DNA of 64,000 nucleotides from Acetobacteraceae bacterium (GTDB taxonomy: Bacteria > Pseudomonadota > Alphaproteobacteria > Acetobacterales > Acetobacteraceae): contig JASHOA010000018.1 in assembly GCA_030041375.1 (NCBI GenBank), positions 1 to 64,000 on the forward strand. The letters run 5' to 3'. The notes beneath the pieces are model-generated. The model was not told the origin of the DNA and did not search any database. It saw only the letters and a list, made by a program, of their open reading frames with translations. The position numbers and the translations under genes were made by a program. Positions within the stretch are counted from its first letter, which is position 1; each line of letters starts with the position of its first letter. Positions 18,568 through 26,773 of the stretch are shown one piece after another.

Positions 18568-19542
18568 GTGAGCCTCAGCCTGCCCCCGATGATGAGACGG
18601 AAGGTTCCGGCGGGATTGCCGCAGGCGGTCCTGGGTGCGGAGCGGACAGCCGATACGGCACTTGCCTTGCAGCGGGCGATGTTCGCCTTTCTTTGCTTCG
18701 TCTGGGGCACGACCTGGCTCGCGATGAAGGTCGGCATTGCGCATGTGCCGCCTGGTTTCTTTGCGGGCACACGATGGGCGGTGGCGGGTGTCTGCCTGGT
18801 CGGTTGGCGGTGGGTGCGGGGGGAACGGATCAGCGTGCCGCTCCGGCTGTGGCCGCGCCTGTTCTGGGTCTCGCTGTTGATGATCGGGCTCAACCAGGTC
18901 ATCCAGCTCTACGGGCTGCGCTTCGTGCCGGCAGGGCTGGCAACAGTGATCAGTTCGGCAGTGACGCCGATCTCGCTCACCGGCTTCAGTGTGCTCGCCG
19001 GGCAGGACCGCTTCAGCGTCCGCCAGGTTGCGGCGCTGGTGCTCGGTGTGGCGGGGATCCTGTTGGCATTCGGGCCGCAGGCGCTGGCCGGCCGGCTTGG
19101 CTGGGCAGAGATTCTGGGCGCGCTCGGGGTGATCGCGGGCAGTCTCTGCTATTCGTTCGGCTCGGTCATGGCGCGCCCGCTGATGCGCACACTGGCGGCA
19201 GGCGAGTTGGCGGCGGCAACGAACTGCGCCGGTGGGTTCCTGCTCCTTGGCGCCTCCCTGGTCTTCGAGCCGGGCTCCTGGGCGGCGCTCAACGGCCAGT
19301 GGGGGTGGCCCGCCTTCGGGGCCTGGCTTTACCTGCTGGTGCCGAGTTCCCTCGGGGCGACGCTGATCTATTTCCTGCTGGTGCGTGACTGGGGGGTCAG
19401 CCGCACCGGGAGCTACGCGTTCGTCTCGCCGGTGATCGGCGTCGTCGCGGCGGTGCTTTTGTTCGGCGAACAGGTCGGAGCCGGCGAAGTGCTGGGCATG
19501 GCGCTGATGTTGGGCGCCGCCGGGCTCGTGCTGAAGCGTTAG
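18568..19542 (+). CDS. EamA/DMT-family transporter (second copy)
   Basis: This 324-residue, ten-helix EamA protein has an N-terminal cytoplasmic tail, then AFLCFVWGTTWLAMKVGIAHVPPGFFAG. That is close to the first copy's VWGSTWLALKLGVSMVPP, so the two are paralogues. GTG 18568 is the longest start and ATG codons at 18589 and 18592 are alternatives. It lies 107 bases after the acetyltransferase on the same strand. Its TAG stop lies at the edge of decayed repeat copy G. Confidence 0.83.
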   Translation: MSLSLPPMMRRKVPAGLPQAVLGAERTADTALALQRAMFAFLCFVWGTTWLAMKVGIAHVPPGFFAGTRWAVAGVCLVGWRWVRGERISVPLRLWPRLFWVSLLMIGLNQVIQLYGLRFVPAGLATVISSAVTPISLTGFSVLAGQDRFSVRQVAALVLGVAGILLAFGPQALAGRLGWAEILGALGVIAGSLCYSFGSVMARPLMRTLAAGELAAATNCAGGFLLLGASLVFEPGSWAALNGQWGWPAFGAWLYLLVPSSLGATLIYFLLVRDWGVSRTGSYAFVSPVIGVVAAVLLFGEQVGAGEVLGMALMLGAAGLVLKR

Positions 19543-19598
19543 CCGCGATCACCCGCGGCGCAACCGTCGGAGGGCGTGCATCGCGGGCACGAATAAAT
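19540..19598 (-). repeat. Dispersed two-hairpin repeat, copy G (decayed, module 2 only)
   Basis: On the minus strand this reads TTTATTCG, GCCCGCGAT, CACGCCCTCCGACG and GATCGCGG, matching module 2 of the repeat with several substitutions. Its outer TTAG (CTAG in the intact repeat) contains the stop codon of the EamA gene. Confidence 0.6.
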
Positions 19599-19610
19599 CG
19601 GAAGCCCCCC

Positions 19611-19650
19611 TGTCTCCTTACCTGTGTCTCCGCACCTCTGTCTCCGCACC
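19611..19650 (+). repeat. Three short tandem units of 12-14 bp
   Basis: TGTCTCCTTACC is followed by TGTGTCTCCGCACC and TCTGTCTCCGCACC, three imperfect tandem units in the gap downstream of the BON gene and the EamA gene. No function is evident. Confidence 0.5.
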
Positions 19651-19682
19651 GGCCGCCGCAACAGCAAGCGGCGCAGGTGCGG
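19644..19682 (-). terminator. Hairpin directly after the BON-domain gene
   Basis: CCGCACC (19644-19650) and GGTGCGG (19676-19682) pair, with inner arms GCCGC (19655-19659) and GCGGC (19668-19672). On the minus strand it begins at the base after the TAA stop at 19683. There is no T-run. Confidence 0.35.
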
Positions 19683-20117
19683 TTATTCGCAGGCGACCCA
19701 AAGCTCGTCGACGATTGCCAGTGTCTCCTCCATCGCCGCGGCGATACGACAAAGTGCCATCCGATCGTGCACGGTCTCGACCGCGCCCGAGAGACGGACG
19801 ATGCCGTTGGTTGCCGAGATGCCAATGCGAGCGGGCGTCATGCCAGCCTCTGCCTGCCACCGGGCCGCAATCGCGCGCTCGACCCTGAGATCGGCCGACT
19901 CCTCGCGCGATCTCTCCGCAGCCGCCGGGCGTGGCCCATCGCTCGCCTTCGTACGGCGCACGAACGCGGCCAGCTTCCCTTCCGAATAGAGCGGGATCCG
20001 GTCTGCTCCCGGGCTCGCGACGCGCAGGTTCTCCGATTGCAACCGGCTCTGCATGGCGGGTGGTACTGCATCGCCGAGACGCGACTCTCGTTCGGGCAAG
20101 TCTCTCATCATGCTCAT
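19683..20117 (-). CDS. BON-domain protein, function unknown
   Basis: This 144-residue protein is polar for its first half (basic and acidic, probably disordered). Near residues 75-140 it carries VERAIAARW, then IGISATNGIVRLSGAV and a closing ETLAIVDELWV, the alpha-beta pattern of a BON domain (as in OsmY and haemolysin-secretion proteins). No signal peptide is visible from the chosen ATG at 20117. An upstream frame extends to 20219 but is compositionally unlike a protein start. BON proteins often bind phospholipid or act in envelope stress; here the role is unknown. Confidence 0.6.
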   Translation of the reverse strand: MSMMRDLPERESRLGDAVPPAMQSRLQSENLRVASPGADRIPLYSEGKLAAFVRRTKASDGPRPAAAERSREESADLRVERAIAARWQAEAGMTPARIGISATNGIVRLSGAVETVHDRMALCRIAAAMEETLAIVDELWVACE

Positions 20118-20249
20118 TCGCTCTGTTTCTCCCCTCGTATGCGAGGCCCGGAAGGTCAGCTCGACCGGCCTCGGGCAAGAACCGGCGCGACCGTACGGGA
20201 TTGTTGCGCGGGCGGTCATTGATCTCGCGCAAACAAGGGGACTTCACCC

Positions 20250-20355
20250 TAGACTCGTGTCGGGCTGACTGGGCAGCCCGACACGGGTCTCGCGCTTTAT
20301 TCGAGCCCGCGATTCACGCCCTCCGACGTTTCCGCCGCGGGCGATCGCGGGCTAG
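20250..20355 (+). repeat. Dispersed two-hairpin repeat, copy A (full length)
   Basis: This full copy has two modules. Module 1 is CGTGTCGGGCT (20256-20266), an eight-base loop and AGCCCGACACG (20275-20285), an 11-bp perfect stem. Module 2 is AGCCCGCGAT (20304-20313) and ATCGCGGGCT (20344-20353), a 10-bp perfect stem with an inner CGCCC pairing. The copy ends in CTAG, immediately before the TAG stop codon of the GntR gene on the other strand. Confidence 0.9.
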
Positions 20356-21114
20356 CTAGCCGACCAACCCGTCCAATGCCAATGCCGCCTGGTCCACATC
20401 CTGCGAGAGCGCCGCTGCCGCCGCCGCGCCATCCCGCCTCCCCAGTGCGGCCAGCATGCTGCGATGCGTCACATTGGCGGCGTGCCAGTTGCCGGAGGCC
20501 CGCAGGGCATGGAAATAGGGCCCTATCTGGAGCCAGAGTGATTCGATGATGCCGAGCAGCACTGCCGAATCGGCGGCCCGGTAGATGGTGAAATGGAAAT
20601 CGTGATTAGCCGGAACGTAACGGCGCCCGTCTCGTTGATCGGCGGCAAGCTGCATCTGCGCGATCAGCTCGGCCATGCGCCCCAGTTCCGGCGCGCCGAT
20701 TCGCGCCGCCGCCCAGGAGACGGCGAGACCCTCGACCTCGCGGCGTACCCGACGCAGATCCGCGAGGCGGGCGCGGGTGAGCTCGGGAATGCCGACTGAA
20801 CGGCCGGCGAGCACCGTCAGCGCCTGTTCTGCAGTCAGCCTGCGCAGCGCTTCGCGAACCGGCATCGTGCTGACCTGGAAGGATTCGGCGAGACCCTGGA
20901 TGGTCAAGGTCTGGCCAGGCACGAGTTCGCCGTTCAAGATCATCTCGCGCAGTTCGCGATAGACACGATCCTGCACTGTCTCGCGCGCAACAGGGTGAAG
21001 AGGTAGTTTCGTCTCCTGCACCCGGCACGGCGCGCCGGCTTTTTCCTGCATCACGCACCCCCCCGTTGCGGCGACACGAGCCTGGTGCGCCACCTTGCGG
21101 GTGGCATGATCCAT
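20356..21114 (-). CDS. GntR-family (FCD domain) transcriptional regulator
   Basis: This 252-residue regulator has a GntR winged helix at about residues 45-110, with VYRELREMILNGELVPGQ, LAESFQVSTMPVREALRRL and a wing ending at GRSVGI. The C-terminal FCD ligand domain has NHDFHFTIYRAA and a final helix with HRSMLAAL, where His and Asp residues usually bind a metal and a carboxylate ligand. It is divergent from the sugar transporter operon at 21215 and is its likely repressor. The ATG at 21114 overlaps the heptamer repeat at 21106-21126. A later ATG at 21051 would leave that repeat in the leader. Confidence 0.85.
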   Translation of the reverse strand: MDHATRKVAHQARVAATGGCVMQEKAGAPCRVQETKLPLHPVARETVQDRVYRELREMILNGELVPGQTLTIQGLAESFQVSTMPVREALRRLTAEQALTVLAGRSVGIPELTRARLADLRRVRREVEGLAVSWAAARIGAPELGRMAELIAQMQLAADQRDGRRYVPANHDFHFTIYRAADSAVLLGIIESLWLQIGPYFHALRASGNWHAANVTHRSMLAALGRRDGAAAAAALSQDVDQAALALDGLVG

Positions 21115-21126
21115 GATCTATGATCA
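21106..21126. promoter_or_regulatory. Three tandem heptamers, candidate GntR operator
   Basis: ATGATCC, ATGATCT and ATGATCA follow each other with a seven-base period, 88 bases upstream of the sugar-binding-protein start and overlapping the 5' end of the GntR gene. Because GATC is self-complementary, the array also contains half-site pairs. It is the only evident repeat in this divergent region. Confidence 0.4.
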
Positions 21127-21214
21127 CATCACTGTCGAGAGAAAAATGCCGCGCACCGGGCGGCGAGCCGTGACGGGGAACCGGCGCGGCGCAACGAGCA
21201 GGAGGAAGCACACC

Positions 21215-22339
21215 GTGAGATGGATCAGCACTGCGTTCGTCGCGGCGATGAGCCTGGGGCTCTTCGCAGCGCAGCATCCGGCCCAGGCCGCGCAACAGAA
21301 ATACAAGATATTCCTGTCGATGAGCTACATCGGCAATGACTGGCAGGCGGAGGCGGCGAACATGGTGAAGGCCATGGCCGCCTCGAAGGATTATCGCGAC
21401 AAGGTCGATCTCAAGGTGCAGGTCGCGGGGCCCAACGCCACCCGCCAGATTCAGCAGATCAATGCCATGGTGCAGCAGGGTGCGCAGGCGATCGTCGTCT
21501 ATCCGATCTCGCCGACCGCGCTCAACGAGGTGGTGCGGAACGCCTGCGCGCGGCACGTGGTGATCATTGCCTATGACGCCGAGATCACCGAGCCTTGCGC
21601 ATACAATGTCCATATCGACCAGCTCGAAGCCGGCCGTGTGCCGGCCGAATGGCTGGTGAAAAAGCTCGACGGCAAGGGCAACATCGTCGTTATCACCGGC
21701 GTGCCGGGCACCTCGGTCGATACCCAGCGGACGGCGGCGGCGAAGGCGGTTTTCGCCAAGTATCCCGGGATCCACATCATTTCTGAAGGTGTGGGCATGT
21801 GGAGCCAGGCAGTGGCGCGCACGGTGCTCACCAAGATCCTGACCACACACCCGTGGAATGAAATCAGCGGCTTCTGGGTTCAGGTCGGCTGCTACACGAT
21901 CGCCTCGATGGAGAAGGAGGCCGGCATTCCCGACAACCAGCTCAAGCCCTGCGCCGGTGAGGGATCCAACGGGCATCGTATCCAGATGCTGGCGATCGGT
22001 GCTCCCGGCGTCGAGGGCGCGCACGCAACCTATCGCCCGATGGGCGAACCGAGCATCTCCTATGCCTCGCCCCCCTACTCCGGGGCGCTCGCGCTCAAGC
22101 TGGCGGTGGATGTGCTCGAGGGTCAGCAGGTCCCGAAATTCACCAAGCTGCCGCTGCCGATCGTGACCAACGAGACGGTGAAGCTCTGCAAGGAAGGCAC
22201 CTGGCAGGAGATGGAGCAGGGCTGCAACGTGTTCCAGCCTGCCATCATCAGCAATCCCGGCTGGTTTGCCTCGATCTACTCGGCAGAAACGCCCGAGACC
22301 GGACTGCAGGCGGCGCTGAACGGCAAGCCGGAGCAGTGA
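21215..22339 (+). CDS. Sugar ABC transporter periplasmic substrate-binding protein
   Basis: This 374-residue protein has a Sec signal peptide (RWISTAFVAAMSLGLFAAQH, cleavage after AQA near residue 26). The mature part is a type I periplasmic fold (RbsB/LacI-like) with IFLSMSYIGNDWQAEAANM, GAQAIVVYPISPTALNEVV, and VVIITGVPGTSVDTQR. I chose GTG 21215 because AGGAGG lies nine bases upstream and the signal peptide starts there. It is the first gene of a sugar importer and oxidation operon, overlapping the ATPase gene by four bases. The sugar cannot be named. Confidence 0.88.
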   Translation: MRWISTAFVAAMSLGLFAAQHPAQAAQQKYKIFLSMSYIGNDWQAEAANMVKAMAASKDYRDKVDLKVQVAGPNATRQIQQINAMVQQGAQAIVVYPISPTALNEVVRNACARHVVIIAYDAEITEPCAYNVHIDQLEAGRVPAEWLVKKLDGKGNIVVITGVPGTSVDTQRTAAAKAVFAKYPGIHIISEGVGMWSQAVARTVLTKILTTHPWNEISGFWVQVGCYTIASMEKEAGIPDNQLKPCAGEGSNGHRIQMLAIGAPGVEGAHATYRPMGEPSISYASPPYSGALALKLAVDVLEGQQVPKFTKLPLPIVTNETVKLCKEGTWQEMEQGCNVFQPAIISNPGWFASIYSAETPETGLQAALNGKPEQ

Positions 22340-23922
22340 GTGTGACGGGGCGGGAGGAGGCCGTCCTCCCGCCCGCAGGGGGCGGTGCGGTGCCCATGGC
22401 GGCCGCCCTCGAGGTCCGGGGCGTCAGCAAGACGTTCGGTGCCACTGTCGCGCTTGCGGACGCCTCGTTCCGCGTTGCGCCCGGCGAGGTGCATGCACTG
22501 CTGGGCGAGAACGGAGCCGGCAAATCGACGATGGTCAAACTGCTGTCGGGCCTGATCATGCCCGACAGCGGCGAGATCGAACTCTATGGAGCGCGCGTCT
22601 CCCTCCATACGCCGGCCGAGGCGCATCGGCACGGCGTGCAGACGGCGTTCCAGGAGTTGACACTGGTCCGCGACCTCACGGTCACCGACAACATGCTGAT
22701 GCCGCGCGCCCCGCGCGGGCCGCTCGGCCAGCTTCGCCGCCGCCAGGGAGAAGAACTGGTGGCCGCGCATCTTGCCGCGCTCGACCTGGCCGCGATCGAC
22801 CCGCGCGCGGAGGTGCAGGAACTCGAGCTTGCCGCGCGGCAGAAGATCGAGATCGCCCGGGCGCTCTTCCGGCGGCCCCGCATCCTGCTTCTGGATGAAC
22901 CGACATCCACGCTCGCCGGCCGCGACATCGACTGGCTGGGCGGGCAGATCGCGGCCTTGCGGGCAGAGGGGGTGACCATCGTCTTCATTACCCACCGGCT
23001 GCGCGAGGTTCGCCGCTTCTGCGATCGGCTGACGGTTCTGCGCAACGGCCAGAGCATCGGCACCGCCGAAGTGGCGGAGATCGCCGATGACGAAGTGATC
23101 CGCATGATCATCGGGCGCTCCCTGGCCAGCACGTTTCCATCCCGTCCCGCCTTGCCACCGGCCGGCAGGGTGCTGCTCCGGGCGGAGAATCTGGCTGCCC
23201 CGGGCAAGCTCAGACAAGCCGGTTTTGCACTGCACGAAGGCGAGATCCTCGGGATCGCCGGGCTGCAGGGCATGGGGCAACAGGAGCTGTTTCTGGCCTG
23301 CTTCGGCATGGCGGCGTTGAGAGAGGGGCGAATTTTCGTCGATCAGCGCGAGGTGATGCTGGCCTCGCCGCGCGATGCAATCCGGAAAAGGATCGGCATC
23401 AGCCTGGTACCGCAGGACCGCAAGACCGAGGGGCTGTTCCTGAAGCTTGCCGGTCGCTTCAATGTTTCGCTGCCGGTGGCGCATCGCTTCGCGCAACTGG
23501 GCGTGATCGACACCGCTGCCGAGACCAAGGCGGTTGCCCACGCGCTGGCGCAGGTCGAGGTGCATCCGCGTGCACTCTATACGCCCGCAGGCGCCTTCTC
23601 CGGCGGCAACCAGCAGAAGCTCGTGATCGCCAAATGGCTGCTGGCGGAGAGCCGCATCCTGCTGCTGTTCGACCCGACGCGCGGGGTTGACGTCGGGACC
23701 AAGCACCAGATCTATCTTCTGATGCGCGGCTTCGCCGATGCGGGTGGAGCGATCCTGTTCCACTCCACGGAGATCCCAGAGATCGTCAACATGTGCGATC
23801 GTGTGCTCGTGATGTACGAGGGCCGCATGGTCGGGGAATTTGCCGGGGCGGCGATCGAAGAGGAGGGGATCATGCGAGCAGCGCTCGGCGAGAGCGAGGT
23901 CGCGCGGAAGGCCGCTGAGTGA
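22336..23922 (+). CDS. Sugar ABC transporter ATPase with two nucleotide-binding domains
   Basis: This 528-residue protein is of the RbsA/MglA type, with two ATPase domains in one chain. Domain 1 has Walker A GENGAGKSTMVKLLSG and Walker B ILLLDEPTSTLAG, but its signature reads LELAARQKIEIARAL, unlike the usual LSxGxQQ. Domain 2 has the degenerate Walker A GLQGMGQQELFLA typical of the family and signature FSGGNQQKLVIAKWL. Its Walker B reads ILLLFDPTRGVDVG, so the usual D-E pair is F-D. It overlaps the binding-protein and permease genes by four bases each. GTG 22336 or ATG 22396 may be the start. Confidence 0.88.
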   Translation: MSVTGREEAVLPPAGGGAVPMAAALEVRGVSKTFGATVALADASFRVAPGEVHALLGENGAGKSTMVKLLSGLIMPDSGEIELYGARVSLHTPAEAHRHGVQTAFQELTLVRDLTVTDNMLMPRAPRGPLGQLRRRQGEELVAAHLAALDLAAIDPRAEVQELELAARQKIEIARALFRRPRILLLDEPTSTLAGRDIDWLGGQIAALRAEGVTIVFITHRLREVRRFCDRLTVLRNGQSIGTAEVAEIADDEVIRMIIGRSLASTFPSRPALPPAGRVLLRAENLAAPGKLRQAGFALHEGEILGIAGLQGMGQQELFLACFGMAALREGRIFVDQREVMLASPRDAIRKRIGISLVPQDRKTEGLFLKLAGRFNVSLPVAHRFAQLGVIDTAAETKAVAHALAQVEVHPRALYTPAGAFSGGNQQKLVIAKWLLAESRILLLFDPTRGVDVGTKHQIYLLMRGFADAGGAILFHSTEIPEIVNMCDRVLVMYEGRMVGEFAGAAIEEEGIMRAALGESEVARKAAE

Positions 23923-25973
23923 GCACGATGGCGGTCGCTGCGCGGGGTAGGGCCCCCTGGCGGCCGCGGCTTGGGCGGCATCGCGGCCTGATCGTTGCCT
24001 GCATCGTTTTCCTGGTGCTGTTTTTTGCCGTCGATTTCATTACCCCCGGCGCCTTCAGTTATTTCGAGCTGCACTTCATGTCGGCCGGCGGCGCCACGCT
24101 CGCGCTGGCGGCAATGGGACAGACGATCGTCATCCTGACCGGCGGTTTCGATCTTTCCACCGGCGCAGTGATCTCTCTCGTCAATGTCGTACTGGCCACC
24201 TCGATGGGGACCTCCGCCTTTTCCCAGGTTGCGTTCTTCTGGGCGGCGATCCTGATCGGTGCGCTGGCCGGCGCGTTCAACGGCTTTTTCGTCGCCTTCG
24301 TGCGCATGCAGTCGATCGTCGTCACTCTCGCCACCATGTTCATCGTCCAGGGCCTGACGCTGCTGGTGCTCGAGAAACCGGGGGGGACGATTGCGCCGGG
24401 CTTCACGGCGTTTTTCAGCGGCGATGCGATTCCCCATCTTCTACCGGCACCCGTCGTCGTGCTGGTGGTTGCTGCGGTGGTCTGGTTGCTGGTGAAGAAT
24501 TCGCGCTTCGGGGTCGGCATCTACGCGGTGGGCAGTGACGAAGAGGCGGCGTTTGCGGCCGGCATCCGTGCGCGGGCGGTGAAATTCTGGGCCTATGTGC
24601 TGTCCGGCATCTTCTACGGCGCTGCCGGCGCCTTCATCTCGGCCCAGACCGGTTCGGGCGATCCGCTGGTCGGCCAGCCGATGCTGCTCGAAGTGTTCGT
24701 CGCCGTCGTTCTGGGCGGCACGCTGCTGGGTGGCGGAAGGGGCGGATGCATCGGTTCGATCGTCGGTTCCTACATCCTGATGATCATCGTCAACATCCTC
24801 CTGGTGTTGAACGTGTCCGCCTATTTCAGCTCGGTTGCCGAGGGCGGCATTCTGCTGCTGGCAGTGCTCGCTGCCTCGCTCAACCGCCGCTCACCGATTG
24901 CCTTCTATATACGCCTGGCGCGCGATAAGCTCGCCGCTCGCGCGCGCGGTGCGCTGGCCTCCGCGCACCCTTCCCACGGTGCGGCGCCTCAGCTTCCGAC
25001 GCCACCGGCGAGCCAGCCTGTGGCCGTATCCTGGTTCGCCCGTCACCGCGAGGGGCTGGGCATGATCGTGCCGGCCTATGTCGGCTTCGTGATCGTGCTC
25101 CTGGCGTCCCAGGCGGTGTTCGGCAACACGCTGACGAACCCAGGCTATTTCGATTCTCTCCTGGTCCTTTCTTCGTTCCTTGCCATTCTCGCGCTCGGCC
25201 AGGGGGCCGCGATCCTGACCGGCGGCCTCGACCTTTCGGTGCCCTGGATGATCGGGTTCATCGGCATTCTCACCGCCGGCCTCATTCACGGCTCGGATGC
25301 CGTGGCCCTGTGGGCGGTGCCGCTCGGGCTGGTGCTGGGTGCCGCACTCGGGGCGGTGAACGGGCTTGGCATCGTGCTGCTCGGCCTGCCGCCGATCGTC
25401 ATGACGCTGGCCATGAACGGCATCCTCCAGGGTGCGGCCCTGCTCTATTGCAACGGCACGCCTTCGGGCTTTGCTTCGTCTGCCCAGAGATGGTTCATGA
25501 CCGGCCATTTCGCAGGACCGCGGCCGGTGGTGTGGTTCCTGGCGGCATTCGTGATCTTCTCGGTGGTGTTGCTGAACCGGACCGTGTTCGGTCGCCGCAT
25601 CTACGCGGTTGGCAACAGCCCGCTGGTCGCGCGCCTCAGCGCGGTCGGGGTGGGCGGCACGCTGATCGGGGTCTATGCGCTGTCGGGTTTCTGCAGCGCG
25701 CTGGTCGGCATTCTTCTTTCCGGCTTTTCCGGCCAGGCGAGTCTCGGCATGGGCGATGACTACCTGCTGCCCTCGATTGCGGTCGTCGTGGTTGGCGGCA
25801 CGCTGATCACCGGCGGCCGCGGTCATTATATCGGCATGCTGGGTGGGGTGCTGCTGCTCACCGCACTGTCCACCCTGCTCGAGGGCACCACGCTGCCGAG
25901 TGCCACGCGCGATATCATCTTCGGACTTGTTCTGCTCGGCGCCGTGCTGGCACTGCGCGAGAAGAGGGCCTGA
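23919..25973 (+). CDS. Fused double-domain sugar ABC permease
   Basis: This 684-residue protein consists of two complete RbsC/XylH-type permease domains in one reading frame. Domain 1 spans about residues 22-325, with TGGFDLSTGAVISL and LGGTLLGGGRGGCIGS. Domain 2 spans about 380-680, with TGGLDLSVPWMIG and VGGTLITGGRGHYIG. They are joined by a Pro/Ala-rich linker (PSHGAAPQLPTPPASQP). Each shows the diagnostic TGGxDLS and GG(T/R) loops. RbsC-type permeases normally act as two separate chains, so here one protein should form the whole channel. It overlaps the ATPase gene by four bases, and the SDR follows 26 bases later. Confidence 0.9.
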   Translation: MSTMAVAARGRAPWRPRLGRHRGLIVACIVFLVLFFAVDFITPGAFSYFELHFMSAGGATLALAAMGQTIVILTGGFDLSTGAVISLVNVVLATSMGTSAFSQVAFFWAAILIGALAGAFNGFFVAFVRMQSIVVTLATMFIVQGLTLLVLEKPGGTIAPGFTAFFSGDAIPHLLPAPVVVLVVAAVVWLLVKNSRFGVGIYAVGSDEEAAFAAGIRARAVKFWAYVLSGIFYGAAGAFISAQTGSGDPLVGQPMLLEVFVAVVLGGTLLGGGRGGCIGSIVGSYILMIIVNILLVLNVSAYFSSVAEGGILLLAVLAASLNRRSPIAFYIRLARDKLAARARGALASAHPSHGAAPQLPTPPASQPVAVSWFARHREGLGMIVPAYVGFVIVLLASQAVFGNTLTNPGYFDSLLVLSSFLAILALGQGAAILTGGLDLSVPWMIGFIGILTAGLIHGSDAVALWAVPLGLVLGAALGAVNGLGIVLLGLPPIVMTLAMNGILQGAALLYCNGTPSGFASSAQRWFMTGHFAGPRPVVWFLAAFVIFSVVLLNRTVFGRRIYAVGNSPLVARLSAVGVGGTLIGVYALSGFCSALVGILLSGFSGQASLGMGDDYLLPSIAVVVVGGTLITGGRGHYIGMLGGVLLLTALSTLLEGTTLPSATRDIIFGLVLLGAVLALREKRA

Positions 25974-25999
25974 GGAGAAAGGGGGGAAGGAAGAAGCCG

Positions 26000-26773
26000 A
26001 TGGCGGAACTTCAGGCAAAGGGACAGCGTGTCATCGTCACGGCCGGAGCAGCCGGTATCGGGCGCGCGATCAGCGAGGCGCTGGTGAGCGCCGGCGCGCG
26101 CGTGCACATCTGCGACGTGGACAGAGCCGCGCTGGATGCCTGCGCCCGCTCGCTCGCTGTCGGCACGACCATCGCCGATGTTGCCGACGAAGCCGACGTG
26201 GATCGCCTGTTCGACGAGGCCGCCGGTGCGCTCGGCGGGCTCGATGCGCTCGTCAACAATGCCGGCATCGCCGGACCGACCGGTGCGATCGAGGAGATCA
26301 GCCCGGCGGAGTGGCGCCGCTGCATCGATGTCGACCTCACCGGCCAGTTCCTCTGCGCGCGCCGCGCGGTGCCGCTGTTGAAGGCGACCGGCGGCGGGGC
26401 CATCGTCAACATGTCCTCGGCGGCCGGTCGCTTCGGCTACGCCTACCGCACGCCCTATTCGGCTGCGAAATGGGGGGTGATCGGATTGACCGAGAGTCTC
26501 GCCAAAGAGCTTGGTCCGGCCAGCATTGCCGTCAACGCCATTCTGCCGGGAATCGTCGCCGGCCCCCGCATCGAGCGTGTCATTGGTGCCCGCGCCGGCC
26601 AACTCGGCCTGACCCATGCCGAGATGGAGAAGCAGTATCTGGAGAAGGTCTCGCTCCGCCGGATGGTCTCGGCCGAGGACGTTGCGCACATGGTGCTGTT
26701 CCTCATCTCGCCGCTCGGCCGCAATGTCTCGGGCCAGTCGCTCGGGGTATGCGGCAATGTGGAGGCACTGTGA
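26000..26773 (+). CDS. SDR-family dehydrogenase of the sugar operon
   Basis: This 257-residue Rossmann-fold enzyme has TAGAAGIGRAI near 15, NNAGIAGP near 88, Ser in NMSSAAGRFG, and YSAAK near 155. It is a paralogue of the SDR at 4268-5050. It sits between a sugar importer and two lactonases, and its stop overlaps the first lactonase start (TGATG). It probably oxidises the imported sugar, or a derivative, to a lactone or keto-sugar. That role is inferred from context. Confidence 0.87.
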   Translation: MAELQAKGQRVIVTAGAAGIGRAISEALVSAGARVHICDVDRAALDACARSLAVGTTIADVADEADVDRLFDEAAGALGGLDALVNNAGIAGPTGAIEEISPAEWRRCIDVDLTGQFLCARRAVPLLKATGGGAIVNMSSAAGRFGYAYRTPYSAAKWGVIGLTESLAKELGPASIAVNAILPGIVAGPRIERVIGARAGQLGLTHAEMEKQYLEKVSLRRMVSAEDVAHMVLFLISPLGRNVSGQSLGVCGNVEAL

